Of a DNA stretch of 64,000 bases, positions 43,725 to 51,842 are shown one piece after another (the stretch's first letter is position 1; the number at the start of each line of letters is the position of its first letter). This DNA is from Paenibacillus sp. FSL K6-0276 (GTDB taxonomy: Bacteria; Bacillota; Bacilli; Paenibacillales; Paenibacillaceae): NCBI RefSeq assembly GCF_037977235.1, contig NZ_CP150276.1:4216001-4280000 (forward strand), read 5' to 3'. Both the position numbers and the translations under genes were made by a program. The notes beneath the pieces were generated by a model. The model ran no database searches and was not told the DNA's origin. It was given only the letters and a program-made list of their open reading frames with translations.

Positions 43725-44825
43725 TTAGCGCACCGGAGTGCCGCTGATACATACATTATCTCCGAGCACTTTTACTTCCAATCCCTCCAGAGAAATCGCA
43801 TCCTTCATCAGCTCTACACCAGGAAATACGAAGGTCCCTTTCGCTTCAGCACCGCCGCCGACAATCTTTGGAGCGAAGAAGAGAATCACTCGATCAACCA
43901 GCCCACTCTCCAGCATCGCGCCATTTAGCGTACCTCCGCCTTCAAGTAAAATTGATCCAATTTCCATCTCGCCGAGCGTTACCATAGCAGCCTTTAATTC
44001 CACTCGTGGTCCTGCTCCGCTAACAACGATTTGGACACCTGCCTCTAGCAGTGCTGCTTTTTTTGTAGCGTCTGCGGCTTCTGTTGTCACGATAATAGTA
44101 GGCGCTAGGCCGTCACTTACAACTGCCGAATCCAAAGGAATACGTAGTCCAGAATCAATCACAATCCGTACCGGATTAATACCCGGCACTTCCGTTCTTG
44201 TTGTTAGTGAAGGATTATCTGCAATCACTGTATTCACACCGACCATAATTCCCTGATGCCGATGCCGCAGCGTATGTACGATCTCCCGCGCTTCTCCATT
44301 CGAAATCCATTTACTGTCACCAGATTTGGTAGCTAAGTTGCCATCAAGCGTACTAGCACTCTTCAACGTAACGAAAGGCTGTTTTGTCAAAATATACTTG
44401 ATAAACCGCTCATTCAGCCGCAGTGCACGGTCACGCAGCAGCCCTACCTCGACTTCAATGCCATGCTCACGCAGCATTTGAACCCCGCGACCCGCCACTT
44501 GAGGGTTAGGGTCTTCACAAGCAACTACAACTCTGGCTACACCCTCGTCGATCAGCCTTTGGCTGCAAGGCGGAGTCTTACCATAATGGCTGCATGGTTC
44601 CAGCGTGACATAGGCAGTGCTGCCCTGAGCCTGACCGGCCGCCATATTCAAGGCATGCACCTCAGCATGACCTGTTCCGCGCTGCAAATGAGTTCCAAGT
44701 CCAATCATAGCTCCATTCTTTACAACAACGCAGCCAACAACAGGGTTAATTCCTGTCTGTCCTTGGGCCCGTTCTGCCATATCCAGCGCTAACGACATAT
44801 AAAACTCGTCATTCATGTTGTCCAT
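43725..44825 (-). CDS. ribD: Riboflavin biosynthesis deaminase/reductase RibD
   Basis: The 366-residue bifunctional enzyme deaminates and reduces the pyrimidine intermediate. The N-terminal deaminase has the zinc motif HAEVHALNMA...PCSHYGKTPPC (about 50-85); the C-terminal reductase domain has the SLTTR and LEGGGTLNGAML segments. ATG at 44825 is chosen, with AGGAGG five bases upstream; an earlier ATG lies before the site. It is the first gene after the FMN riboswitch. Confidence 0.95.
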   Translation of the reverse strand: MDNMNDEFYMSLALDMAERAQGQTGINPVVGCVVVKNGAMIGLGTHLQRGTGHAEVHALNMAAGQAQGSTAYVTLEPCSHYGKTPPCSQRLIDEGVARVVVACEDPNPQVAGRGVQMLREHGIEVEVGLLRDRALRLNERFIKYILTKQPFVTLKSASTLDGNLATKSGDSKWISNGEAREIVHTLRHRHQGIMVGVNTVIADNPSLTTRTEVPGINPVRIVIDSGLRIPLDSAVVSDGLAPTIIVTTEAADATKKAALLEAGVQIVVSGAGPRVELKAAMVTLGEMEIGSILLEGGGTLNGAMLESGLVDRVILFFAPKIVGGGAEAKGTFVFPGVELMKDAISLEGLEVKVLGDNVCISGTPVR

Positions 44826-44861
44826 CTCGTCCTCCTTATCCACTTACTGTCTATCTGATGC

Positions 44862-44912
44862 TTAAAAACAGAAAAACCCATCTCATTCTCCAGGAGGAGT
44901 TCAAGATGGGTT
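44862..44912 (-). terminator. Expression-platform terminator of the rib FMN riboswitch
   Basis: AACCCATCT/AGATGGGTT arms with TTTTCTGTTTTT on the minus strand lie between the FMN aptamer and ribD. FMN-bound aptamer would favour this hairpin and stop transcription. Confidence 0.82.
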
Positions 44913-45046
44913 ATGCGAGAGTTTATCGGCAGTCCAAATAAAAGTGTGCGTAAATAACCGTCAGACGACGGCACTTGTGAAATATCGCACATAATAAATG
45001 AAAGCACTGCAGTCCACCTGTCTATTACAGACAAGCGGTTAACCTC

Positions 45047-45222
45047 TCCTTCTTCCATCCAGACTATACTGTCGGTCCCGGAATTTCACCGGGTCCACCG
45101 TTCGCGTCAACAACGCGAGCCGGGTAGCGGACTAAGTGTAGTAGATAAACTTAATAAATAAGCACTCTACAACAGCATCACCGCCGGTAGGGAATTACAC
45201 CCTGCCCTGAAGGATTGATCCT
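45047..45222 (-). ncRNA. FMN riboswitch (RFN element) of the rib operon
   Basis: On the minus strand the RFN consensus is clear: AGGGCAGGGTGTAATTCCC, ACCGGCGGTGATG, later AGCCCGCGAG-type and GGACCCGGTGAAATTCCGGGACCGACAGT segments, ending AGTCTGGATGGAAGAAGG. It precedes ribD. Confidence 0.96.
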
Positions 45223-45257
45223 TTATTTAATTGAGGTTCAAGTTTTCCTTACTAACA

Positions 45258-45286
45258 AAATTATCACTTACACCATCGAAATGCAA
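45258..45286 (-). promoter_or_regulatory. Promoter of the rib operon
   Basis: On the minus strand TTGCAT and TAATTT are separated by 17 bases, about 36 bases before the FMN aptamer. Confidence 0.5.
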
Positions 45287-45369
45287 GTGCGTTTAATATA
45301 TTTACTTAAAATTTGTAACTTAATTCTAAGATGTATGGTGATTACAAGATGAAACAAAGTTATTATCTC

Positions 45370-45501
45370 TTATTCATCCATACCTTTCGCTAGACTAGAG
45401 AAAGCCTGCAAATGATCATCTTTTTGTACAGATAACTTCTCCATTAGTTCCAAAAACTGCAAAAGTTCAGGTATATCCTCACTTATGGCTCGAAGGCTTC
45501 T
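45370..45501 (-). pseudogene. Possible gene remnant, C-terminal end of a helical protein
   Basis: In the 395-bp stretch between the rib promoter and the mscL terminator, the minus strand encodes about 43 residues with a protein-like amphipathic pattern (SEDIPELLQFLELMEKL..., ending AKGMDE) and then TAA. A stop lies immediately upstream and there is no start codon with a site. It looks like the tail of a lost gene. I cannot name the family. I see nothing else in this gap. Confidence 0.35.
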
Positions 45502-45680
45502 TCAGGAGCAAGAATAACTGCTGATTTGCAGGAATTAATGCTTAAGCCTTCCTCGTGTCATTTAAAAATGTACTTTTGCAGGTTTATTCAACGGTTATAG
45601 TTACTGGTTAGTCAACCATCAGCATCTTTGAGCTACACCTTGTAGCTTATACCCTTGATCAATCCTTACACTTACGTAAA

Positions 45681-45737
45681 AAAAAGAACCCAAGAACCGC
45701 CAGGACTAGTATCTCCCGGCGCTTCTTGGGTTTTTTC
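45681..45737 (-). terminator. Terminator of mscL
   Basis: AAGAACCCAAGAA...TTCTTGGGTT arms with an inner GC hairpin; the minus strand ends in a run of T. Confidence 0.85.
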
Positions 45738-45741
45738 AGGA

Positions 45742-46146
45742 TTACAAACCACGTTCTTGTTGTTTCAACAAATCACGAATTTCAGTAAGCAGCACGATAT
45801 CCTCTGATGGTGCAGGAGTCTCGACCACTTCAACTTTAACTGCTTCTTTACGTTGAAATTTGTTTGCAAGCTTGATCACCATAAAGATTGAGAAGGAAAT
45901 AATAAAGAAATCAACTACCGACTGTAAAAATAGACCGTACGGGATAGATAATTTATTATCCATAACCATGACATTCAGAGCCCGTTCCTTGAGATCTATA
46001 CCACCTGTTAACAAACCGACGATCGGCATTATAATGTCAGCTACTAATGATGTCACAATCTTACCAAAAGCTGCTCCAATAACAACAGCAATCGCTAAAT
46101 CAAGTACATTACCTTTCAGGGCAAAGGCTTTAAACTCTTTCCACAT
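45742..46146 (-). CDS. mscL: Large-conductance mechanosensitive channel
   Basis: MscL opens under membrane tension to release solutes during osmotic downshock. The 134-residue protein has an N-terminal amphipathic helix (WKEFKAFALKGN), TM1 (about 15-45, GNVLDLAIAVVIGAAFGKIVTSLV), a periplasmic loop, TM2 (about 70-95) and a charged C-terminal helix. GGAGG precedes the ATG. Confidence 0.95.
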   Translation of the reverse strand: MWKEFKAFALKGNVLDLAIAVVIGAAFGKIVTSLVADIIMPIVGLLTGGIDLKERALNVMVMDNKLSIPYGLFLQSVVDFFIISFSIFMVIKLANKFQRKEAVKVEVVETPAPSEDIVLLTEIRDLLKQQERGL

Positions 46147-46208
46147 CTTTCAATTCTCCTCCAACATATTGAATTTGAAATTATTATAGCATAGTAGCCT
46201 CCCAAATC

Positions 46209-46283
46209 TTAAGACATGTTAAGAAACTATTAAGTTTACCTTTACTTTTACCAGTCACCGTTGTTAAGAACTCTCCTGTTAAA
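46209..46283. promoter_or_regulatory. Phased TTAAG repeats upstream of the broken acyltransferase
   Basis: TTAAG occurs at 46209, 46219 and 46230 (10- and 11-bp steps), then TTAAG at 46264 and TTAAA at 46279. Helical phasing of direct repeats resembles sites for OmpR-type response regulators. This is inference; the regulator is unknown. Confidence 0.3.
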
Positions 46284-46320
46284 TAAGGATTAAAGACTAC
46301 AAAAAAGGAAGATTTCTATC

Positions 46321-46482
46321 ATGACAACTCTTAAAAAAGAAAGGATTCCAGAACTGCAGCTCGTCCGTGCTCTATGTATTATAGCTGTAATCACCGTTCA
46401 TGCCACCTCATATGCGACTATTCAGATGACAGGATCAAGAAGATCTTCTCCACCTTTTCAAACGCTTTTGCCGAGTAGATAA
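46321..46482 (+). pseudogene. Truncated acyltransferase-3 family gene
   Basis: The ATG with AAGGAAG upstream opens a frame whose first 39 residues match the start of membrane acyltransferase-3 proteins (KERIPELQLVRALCIIAVI, then TVHATSY with the family's conserved His). Homology ends abruptly near residue 39 and the frame runs through unrelated sequence to a TAA. The full family is about 350 residues, so almost all is missing. The downstream sequence comes from a histidine kinase. Confidence 0.72.
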
Positions 46483-46589
46483 GTCCCGATCCAGAGAAAC
46501 TGGCGGTAGTGGTTTAGGGCTCGCCCATAACGAAGAGCATAACTGAGCTTCACGGTGGAACCATTACAGCCAAAAGCACCCGACATTAA
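46442..46589 (+). pseudogene. Histidine kinase C-terminal remnant, frameshifted
   Basis: In the frame starting at 46442 the text FKRFCRVDKSRSRETGGSG then LGLA matches the F and G2 boxes of a HATPase_c domain. After a frame change near 46530 it continues KSITELHGGTITAKS, the expected end of the domain. No dimerisation His domain or sensor is present, so this is a decayed fragment joined to the acyltransferase remnant, probably by a deletion. Confidence 0.72.
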
Positions 46590-46605
46590 TCACGCCGGGT
46601 GCTTT
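46572..46605. terminator. Terminator of the adhesin gene
   Basis: AAAGCACCCG and CGGGTGCTTT arms lie about 37 bp past the adhesin stop on the minus strand, followed there by TTTTGG. The plus strand has a weaker T-run. Confidence 0.75.
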
Positions 46606-46641
46606 CTCATTACAATTCCGAAGCAAACTTAGTCAGTTCAC

Positions 46642-49600
46642 TTACTCTATGTTTCCCTTCCGTCTGAACACACGGTTCAGAATAAAGCCTATTGCTATTA
46701 ATCCTATGCCTGTCATGTAGAGCGGCGCAGGGCTACTCTCTCCCGTCTTCGGAAGCTGAGGATGAGCAGCCCCTGAGGTGCTGTTGTTCACTGTACCTTT
46801 CGGTACTTCCTCATCAGCGATGTCGACGTCTCCCAAAGGAACATCTTCATCTGTAATCACTAGATCTGGCGTTTCCTCCTCTACTGATGTCGCGGACTCC
46901 AGACCGGTCGTATTCCCAGGGCCAGCAGGTACAGGCGGATCATTGATGATTATTCCCGGCACCAACGAACTCGTAGGCGTAGGTGCTACCGTCGATTCTG
47001 GTGTGGTTGTGGCTGTCGGAGCTGATGACGGAGTAACAGTTGGTTCCAACGATGCTGATGGTGTTGCTGTTGGGGTTACAGTTGGCTCTGACGTTGCAGT
47101 AGGCGTAGGCTTGACTACTTTTTGATTCGTAATCACTAGTTGATTCGCTGACGAAGAATGAATGGACACTGGATGTTCAGTAGAATCAAGTACATAGCCA
47201 CTTGGAGCTGTCGTCTCAATCAATACGTAGTTCCCCAGCCATAATTTGTTGAATGTGGCTGTACCTGCGGTATCTGTGGTTACGCTGGTAATAAATATCC
47301 GGTCTGAGCCGTTTAGACGATAAAGTGAAAATGTCGCATCTTCCAGCGTTTTCAAGTTGTCCTCTGCATCCAGCTTCTTGATCGTCAAGGAGCCTCTAAC
47401 CCCGCTACCTGATCCCGATCCACTTGACACACCGACAATAATTTCTTTAGAAAAATCTTTATTTATTTCGATAACATTATAACCACTGAAACGAACAGCA
47501 TTAATAACTTTGTCTCCTGTATTCGCCATAATCAGGGATTGATAGTCGAGAATATAAGGTTTACTAATCTCCTTGGCGAAGCTTAAATCAAACGACTGCT
47601 TGCCGTCTACATCTGTTTTTATTTCTAGGCTGTAATCGATACCCTGAATCAATTCAGGTCCGCTTTTTGTTACATCCCCGTTCTCAGCTACGATTGTAGG
47701 ATACAGATGGAATGAATCCTGCAGCAAAATTTGATTAGCACTAGGAGTATCCTTGATTAAAGCGTTCTTCACAGTAGACTGACCACGATTAATTTGAATG
47801 CTCCAATCGATTTTATCGCCATTCTGAGCACCATTTTTCAAGAGATATTCGTCTCCATAAGGCATCTTTACAGTAGCGTTCAAATCCTTGGAAACCTTTT
47901 TTGTCCCATCATAGAGATTGGCTTTATTATCAATAGTAGCGCCAATAACTTGGCCATCAAGACTTATATGAAATTCTATAAAATATGCGGAACGAATGGC
48001 GTCTGTAAAAGAGACCTTCAACTCATTATTACCACTGACACTATAAGTGTATTTACTACTGTTCACCTCAACACCTTTCGTTGGGTCACCATTTCGTGCA
48101 ACATTCATGGTGTACACTTTCAGCGAACTAGGAACCAGCGTTTGACCAGATTTCAAAATATCCACGACCTCTGGTTCTGCAACCGTTTTTCCATTATAGT
48201 TGACCCCTATCGTCCATGCTAATTCTTTAGTCGAAGCATTATAGGAACCAAATTTCAAACCATTACTTTTTGCTTCAGTTCTTGGAATGAATAGCCCTTC
48301 TGCTTCTGTTGTGCGTGGAACTTCGGACGTGTCTATCCAATCCATCCGAACCTTGTTATTGAAATTTTCTGTATTAGACCAAATCCAATCCTTATTAAAC
48401 TCAGTTGCATAACTAATCGTATAAAGACCCAAAATCTGCGAATGAAAGACCACCTTGAACCCTTTATTAGACTGAACAGGGCTATTGTATTCTAAACTAT
48501 AATCTGCAGGTTTTAATATACTTCCGTTCGAATTTCTAATTACAAGCGATTCCGGGATGAACCTTAGTCCTCCAAATGGGAACGATTCCGTAATCTCAAC
48601 ATGGCCCATCGGATAGTTGTCACTGTTCAGTGTGACTTTCCATCCAACCGTGTTATTCTGATAATCTACACCTGTTAAGTTCTTATACAGAATGGCTGAC
48701 CGTATTAAGCGAGTAGCCTGTTCGGTGTAGGTACTATCCGTAACTGTATTAGTAATAGTTGTATCTTCAAACACACGCTTTACAGCTTTGGTCTTATATT
48801 CGATCCGATAGGGGGAGGATACATCATGTTTAAATTGCAAAATAAACCCAGTCTTATTCACGTCTGACGCTGCAACTACAGTGTAATCAATATCCTTTGT
48901 CATAAGATTGCCTATCGTTGCCGTACCCGCTGAATCCAGTTGTACCGTGTACACTTTTAACGAATCCGCTACTAACGCTTGAGAATCATCAAATAAATCC
49001 GTTAGTTTAGCATTTCCTTGCGGAATCGTTTTTTCATTATAGTTATATTCGATTGCCCAGGAAATGATTTGTTTGCTCCAGTCATACCCGCTGGAATACT
49101 TGCTCAAGCTTCCTCCTCGTTCTACTTGAACAGTAGCAGAGGAACTAACAGGAACTTGCCCATCTCCTGTAAAAGTCGCTGTATTTGTAAAGCTTAGCTG
49201 ATGCTCGTTAGTAATAACTGTGGCGTATTCAATACGATAGGCACTCGTAATCGCAGGATCATTAAACCGAACAATTAAGGATCCTCCATTGAACTCTGTA
49301 GAATATTTACTGGTATCAAGTAGTGCACCTTGCGTCACCGAACCGTCCAACTGGATACTCAGTTGATACACACTCACAGTGACCGGAGTACTAAGTGATA
49401 AGCCTGCTGGTATAAGGTCTGTTACGACTGCATTCCCAACGGCATTTAATGATTTGTTAACGTCAACAGACCACAAAATACGATCTGCATTGAAGCCTTG
49501 AGGGATCCCCCTCTTCTCAATGGTCGATCCGACACTCGGTTTAAAATTTACCGATACTGTCTGAACGCCACCGCTCACCGGGAATAAAATTTGCTGAACA

Positions 49601-50070
49601 GTACTTCCTGAGATTTTTTGTTTATCAAACTTAGTATTGATCCGAAGCGTTCCTTGTACGTCATCATGCGTTTCTATGTAGTCATTAAAGGTCATAGTTA
49701 CTTGGTGTGATAACTGCTCAACTGCAAAAGTTCCTACATCTCCATCCTCTGAGACCAACGAGCCGTTAATATCATTAAACAGCTGAAACTGCTCTGGAAG
49801 CTGAAAGGTAAAGGTGTCACCTTGCTTGTACTGATGATCATTCGGAAGAGACCACGTATAGTCTAATGTTACATTAGCATCTTGTTCATAGACGCTATCC
49901 GTGACGGTCAACCCGTCTGCACCGTATACAGCCATTGAGACACTAGTGATGATATTCCGCTCATTATCGATCGCTGCTGCTTTTACTTGTGGAGCAAACC
50001 CGATGCCATAAGCATATTGCGATACAAGCATCAGAATTACGATCATCACACTTATTCTTTTCTTTAACAT
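46642..50070 (-). CDS. LPXTG cell-wall-anchored adhesin with Cna-type domains
   Basis: The 1142-residue surface protein starts with a signal peptide (about 1-36, cleavage near VKAAA). It continues with a long run of collagen-binding/fimbrial-type beta domains: similar units of about 140 residues recur (SLKVYT..., then YRIEY or similar) from about 40 to 900. A CnaB/SpaA domain follows near 910-1000 (KKLDAED, IETTAPSGY, ITNQK), then a Pro/Thr/Ser stalk (about 1000-1050) and the sorting signal LPKTG (about 1106) with membrane helix and RRKG tail. ATG at 50070 is chosen, with GGAGG ten bases upstream. No sortase is in the window. Ligand binding is inferred from domain type. Confidence 0.88.
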   Translation of the reverse strand: MLKKRISVMIVILMLVSQYAYGIGFAPQVKAAAIDNERNIITSVSMAVYGADGLTVTDSVYEQDANVTLDYTWSLPNDHQYKQGDTFTFQLPEQFQLFNDINGSLVSEDGDVGTFAVEQLSHQVTMTFNDYIETHDDVQGTLRINTKFDKQKISGSTVQQILFPVSGGVQTVSVNFKPSVGSTIEKRGIPQGFNADRILWSVDVNKSLNAVGNAVVTDLIPAGLSLSTPVTVSVYQLSIQLDGSVTQGALLDTSKYSTEFNGGSLIVRFNDPAITSAYRIEYATVITNEHQLSFTNTATFTGDGQVPVSSSATVQVERGGSLSKYSSGYDWSKQIISWAIEYNYNEKTIPQGNAKLTDLFDDSQALVADSLKVYTVQLDSAGTATIGNLMTKDIDYTVVAASDVNKTGFILQFKHDVSSPYRIEYKTKAVKRVFEDTTITNTVTDSTYTEQATRLIRSAILYKNLTGVDYQNNTVGWKVTLNSDNYPMGHVEITESFPFGGLRFIPESLVIRNSNGSILKPADYSLEYNSPVQSNKGFKVVFHSQILGLYTISYATEFNKDWIWSNTENFNNKVRMDWIDTSEVPRTTEAEGLFIPRTEAKSNGLKFGSYNASTKELAWTIGVNYNGKTVAEPEVVDILKSGQTLVPSSLKVYTMNVARNGDPTKGVEVNSSKYTYSVSGNNELKVSFTDAIRSAYFIEFHISLDGQVIGATIDNKANLYDGTKKVSKDLNATVKMPYGDEYLLKNGAQNGDKIDWSIQINRGQSTVKNALIKDTPSANQILLQDSFHLYPTIVAENGDVTKSGPELIQGIDYSLEIKTDVDGKQSFDLSFAKEISKPYILDYQSLIMANTGDKVINAVRFSGYNVIEINKDFSKEIIVGVSSGSGSGSGVRGSLTIKKLDAEDNLKTLEDATFSLYRLNGSDRIFITSVTTDTAGTATFNKLWLGNYVLIETTAPSGYVLDSTEHPVSIHSSSANQLVITNQKVVKPTPTATSEPTVTPTATPSASLEPTVTPSSAPTATTTPESTVAPTPTSSLVPGIIINDPPVPAGPGNTTGLESATSVEEETPDLVITDEDVPLGDVDIADEEVPKGTVNNSTSGAAHPQLPKTGESSPAPLYMTGIGLIAIGFILNRVFRRKGNIE

Positions 50071-50350
50071 GGTCCAAAAGCCTCCAATTCCTTTTCCAAT
50101 TTGTTTTTTTTGTGTTTGAATCCCCTCTTGAAGCGTAATTTCTGCCACTGTTCATGCTTGAATGCTTCTTATGTAATTTCGCGCCCATCGCCCCATCTTA
50201 TGTTAATATAATGAAAAGCCTTCCTTTTATGGCGCAGTTGACAGAACACATACATATATAACCATTTTATGGATGTCTAGAAACATAAAATATCAAATTT
50301 TTACAAATTTATTTTTGGGGTATGTTTTTATGTACGAAGGAGGTTCGTTC

Positions 50351-51109
50351 ATGCATCTTTCATCTTTTTTTGATCGACAGCGCACCGAGGATTTCATTAT
50401 GTTCTCCCCTTCACATTGGATTGCTCTGTCTATCATCGCATTGGTGTGTCTACTGCTTTACGGTTTCAGATTCGAAATTCGTACTGATGTGAGAACTCGG
50501 CAAAGTGTTCGCTTGCTGCTGATTATTATTCTTGTGTTCTCAGAAGCGGGACTTCAAATATGGTACACCTCTCAGAACGTATGGCAATCCAGCACCTCAC
50601 TACCGCTCGAACTATGCGGAATCACTTTACTTTTATCCGTTATCATGCTGATTACACGCAGCCGAACACTTTATTCTTTTCTCTATTTTGCTGGAATTGG
50701 TGGAGCATTCATTGCGTTATTCACACCTAATCTGGTCTATCCATTCCCTCATTTCCGATTTCTTCTGTTTTTTATAGCTCATGGTGGTATTATTCTCGCT
50801 TCTCTTTATATGACCTGGATTGAGGGCTATAAGCCGACTTGGAAATCTCTCTTGTTCACCATGCTAGGCCTAAACATTGTGGCTGCTTGTATCTGGATCG
50901 CCAATTACATCCTAGGATCTAACTACATGTTCCTATCTCACAAGCCCAGTACTTATTCCGTATTGGATTATTTTGGGCCTTATCCTTACTACCTACTTTT
51001 TGAAGAGTTGTTTGCCTTCATTGTGTTTCTGCTCATGTATTTGGTATTCTTCTCGGTGCCAGGGCGGCGTAAATCGAGGCGTAAACGAATAAGCCGTATT
51101 CCTTATTAA
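50351..51109 (+). CDS. YwaF-type (TIGR02206) integral membrane protein
   Basis: The 252-residue protein has about six or seven membrane helices, starting near FSPSHWIALSIIALV, with conserved polar residues in the helices (SLPLELCGITLL, FFIAHGGIILASLYM, YYLLFEELFAF). This matches the YwaF/TMEM164-related family; function in bacteria is unknown. ATG at 50351 has AAGGAGG seven bases upstream; a longer frame lacks a site. A palindromic repeat begins 3 bp after its stop. Confidence 0.78.
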   Translation: MHLSSFFDRQRTEDFIMFSPSHWIALSIIALVCLLLYGFRFEIRTDVRTRQSVRLLLIIILVFSEAGLQIWYTSQNVWQSSTSLPLELCGITLLLSVIMLITRSRTLYSFLYFAGIGGAFIALFTPNLVYPFPHFRFLLFFIAHGGIILASLYMTWIEGYKPTWKSLLFTMLGLNIVAACIWIANYILGSNYMFLSHKPSTYSVLDYFGPYPYYLLFEELFAFIVFLLMYLVFFSVPGRRKSRRKRISRIPY

Positions 51110-51111
51110 AT

Positions 51112-51211
51112 CAAGTATAAACGCCTTTGGCGTCCTTATAAGGACGGGAAGCGTTTAAGCGAGAAATATAAGACATAAAGTATTGTGTAAAACTTATACT
51201 TTCTTATATTT
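51112..51211. repeat. Dispersed about 100-nt palindromic repeat, copy 2
   Basis: CAAGTATAAACGCC... repeats the element at 25382. The core hairpin GTCCTTATAAGGAC, the AAGCGTTTAAGCGAGAAATATAAG segment and the closing CTTATATTT are kept, while the spacer before the closing arm differs. Base changes in the core hairpin (ACA to ATA; CTTCGG to CTTTGG) mostly keep the structure. Confidence 0.8.
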
Positions 51212-51213
51212 GC

Positions 51214-51255
51214 AAAAAAGGCCAGCCTCCGATAATCCGGAGACTAGCCTTTTTA
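51214..51255. terminator. Bidirectional terminator beside ppiB
   Basis: AAAAAGGC...CTCCGG/CCGGAG...GCCTTTTT arms lie between the convergent YwaF-type and ppiB genes. Confidence 0.88.
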
Positions 51256-51266
51256 AATTCCTAATC

Positions 51267-51698
51267 TTAAGCTTCGATGATTTCTACCGAAGTCATTTTA
51301 TCGCGTCCTTTGAAAGTATCAACAAGATCCATACCTTCTACCACTTTACCGAATACAGTGTGTACTCCATCCAAGTGAGGTTGCGGAGCGTAGCAGATGT
51401 AGAACTGGCTTCCGCCTGTGTTCTTACCCGCATGTGCCATAGCAAGTGTTCCGCGCTCGTGTTTGTTTGGGTTGATCTCGCAGTTGATTGTGTATCCTGG
51501 ACCGCCAGATCCAGTTCCGTTAGGACATCCGCCTTGAGCTACAAAACCAGGAATAACGCGGTGGAATGTCAATCCATTGTAGAAACCTTCTTTTACTAGC
51601 TTTTCAAAGTTAGCTACAGTGTTAGGTGCGTCTTGATCGAACAAGTCAATCAGCACAACGCCGCCATTTTCAAGAGTAATTTTCGCTTGCTTTGCCAT
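51267..51698 (-). CDS. ppiB: Peptidyl-prolyl cis-trans isomerase (cyclophilin)
   Basis: The 143-residue single-domain cyclophilin catalyses prolyl isomerisation in the cytoplasm. It has the conserved active-site segments FHRVIPGFVAQGG (catalytic Arg), GSQFYICY and HLDGVHTVFG. ATG at 51698 starts the family core MAKQAKITLENGG; AAGGGG is ten bases upstream. It lies just downstream of lysA, as in B. subtilis. Confidence 0.94.
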   Translation of the reverse strand: MAKQAKITLENGGVVLIDLFDQDAPNTVANFEKLVKEGFYNGLTFHRVIPGFVAQGGCPNGTGSGGPGYTINCEINPNKHERGTLAMAHAGKNTGGSQFYICYAPQPHLDGVHTVFGKVVEGMDLVDTFKGRDKMTSVEIIEA

Positions 51699-51769
51699 AT
51701 GTAAATGACCCCTTTCAAAATAAACAAAATTAGAATACCTCAATTATATTACTATGAAACCACGCACAA

Positions 51770-51800
51770 AGCAAAGCAAGCAGGAGTAATTCCTACTTGC
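51770..51800 (-). terminator. Terminator of lysA
   Basis: GCAAGTAGGA/TCCTGCTTGC arms on the minus strand are followed by TTTGCTTTG. Confidence 0.6.
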
Positions 51801-51842
51801 TCTTTATGCCTCTCCAATATTCCCTACTTACAGTAGCGGTTG

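Noticed and set aside
44813..45058. 81-residue minus-strand frame upstream of ribD
   Set aside because: It covers the expression platform of the FMN riboswitch and part of the aptamer, so it is leader RNA.
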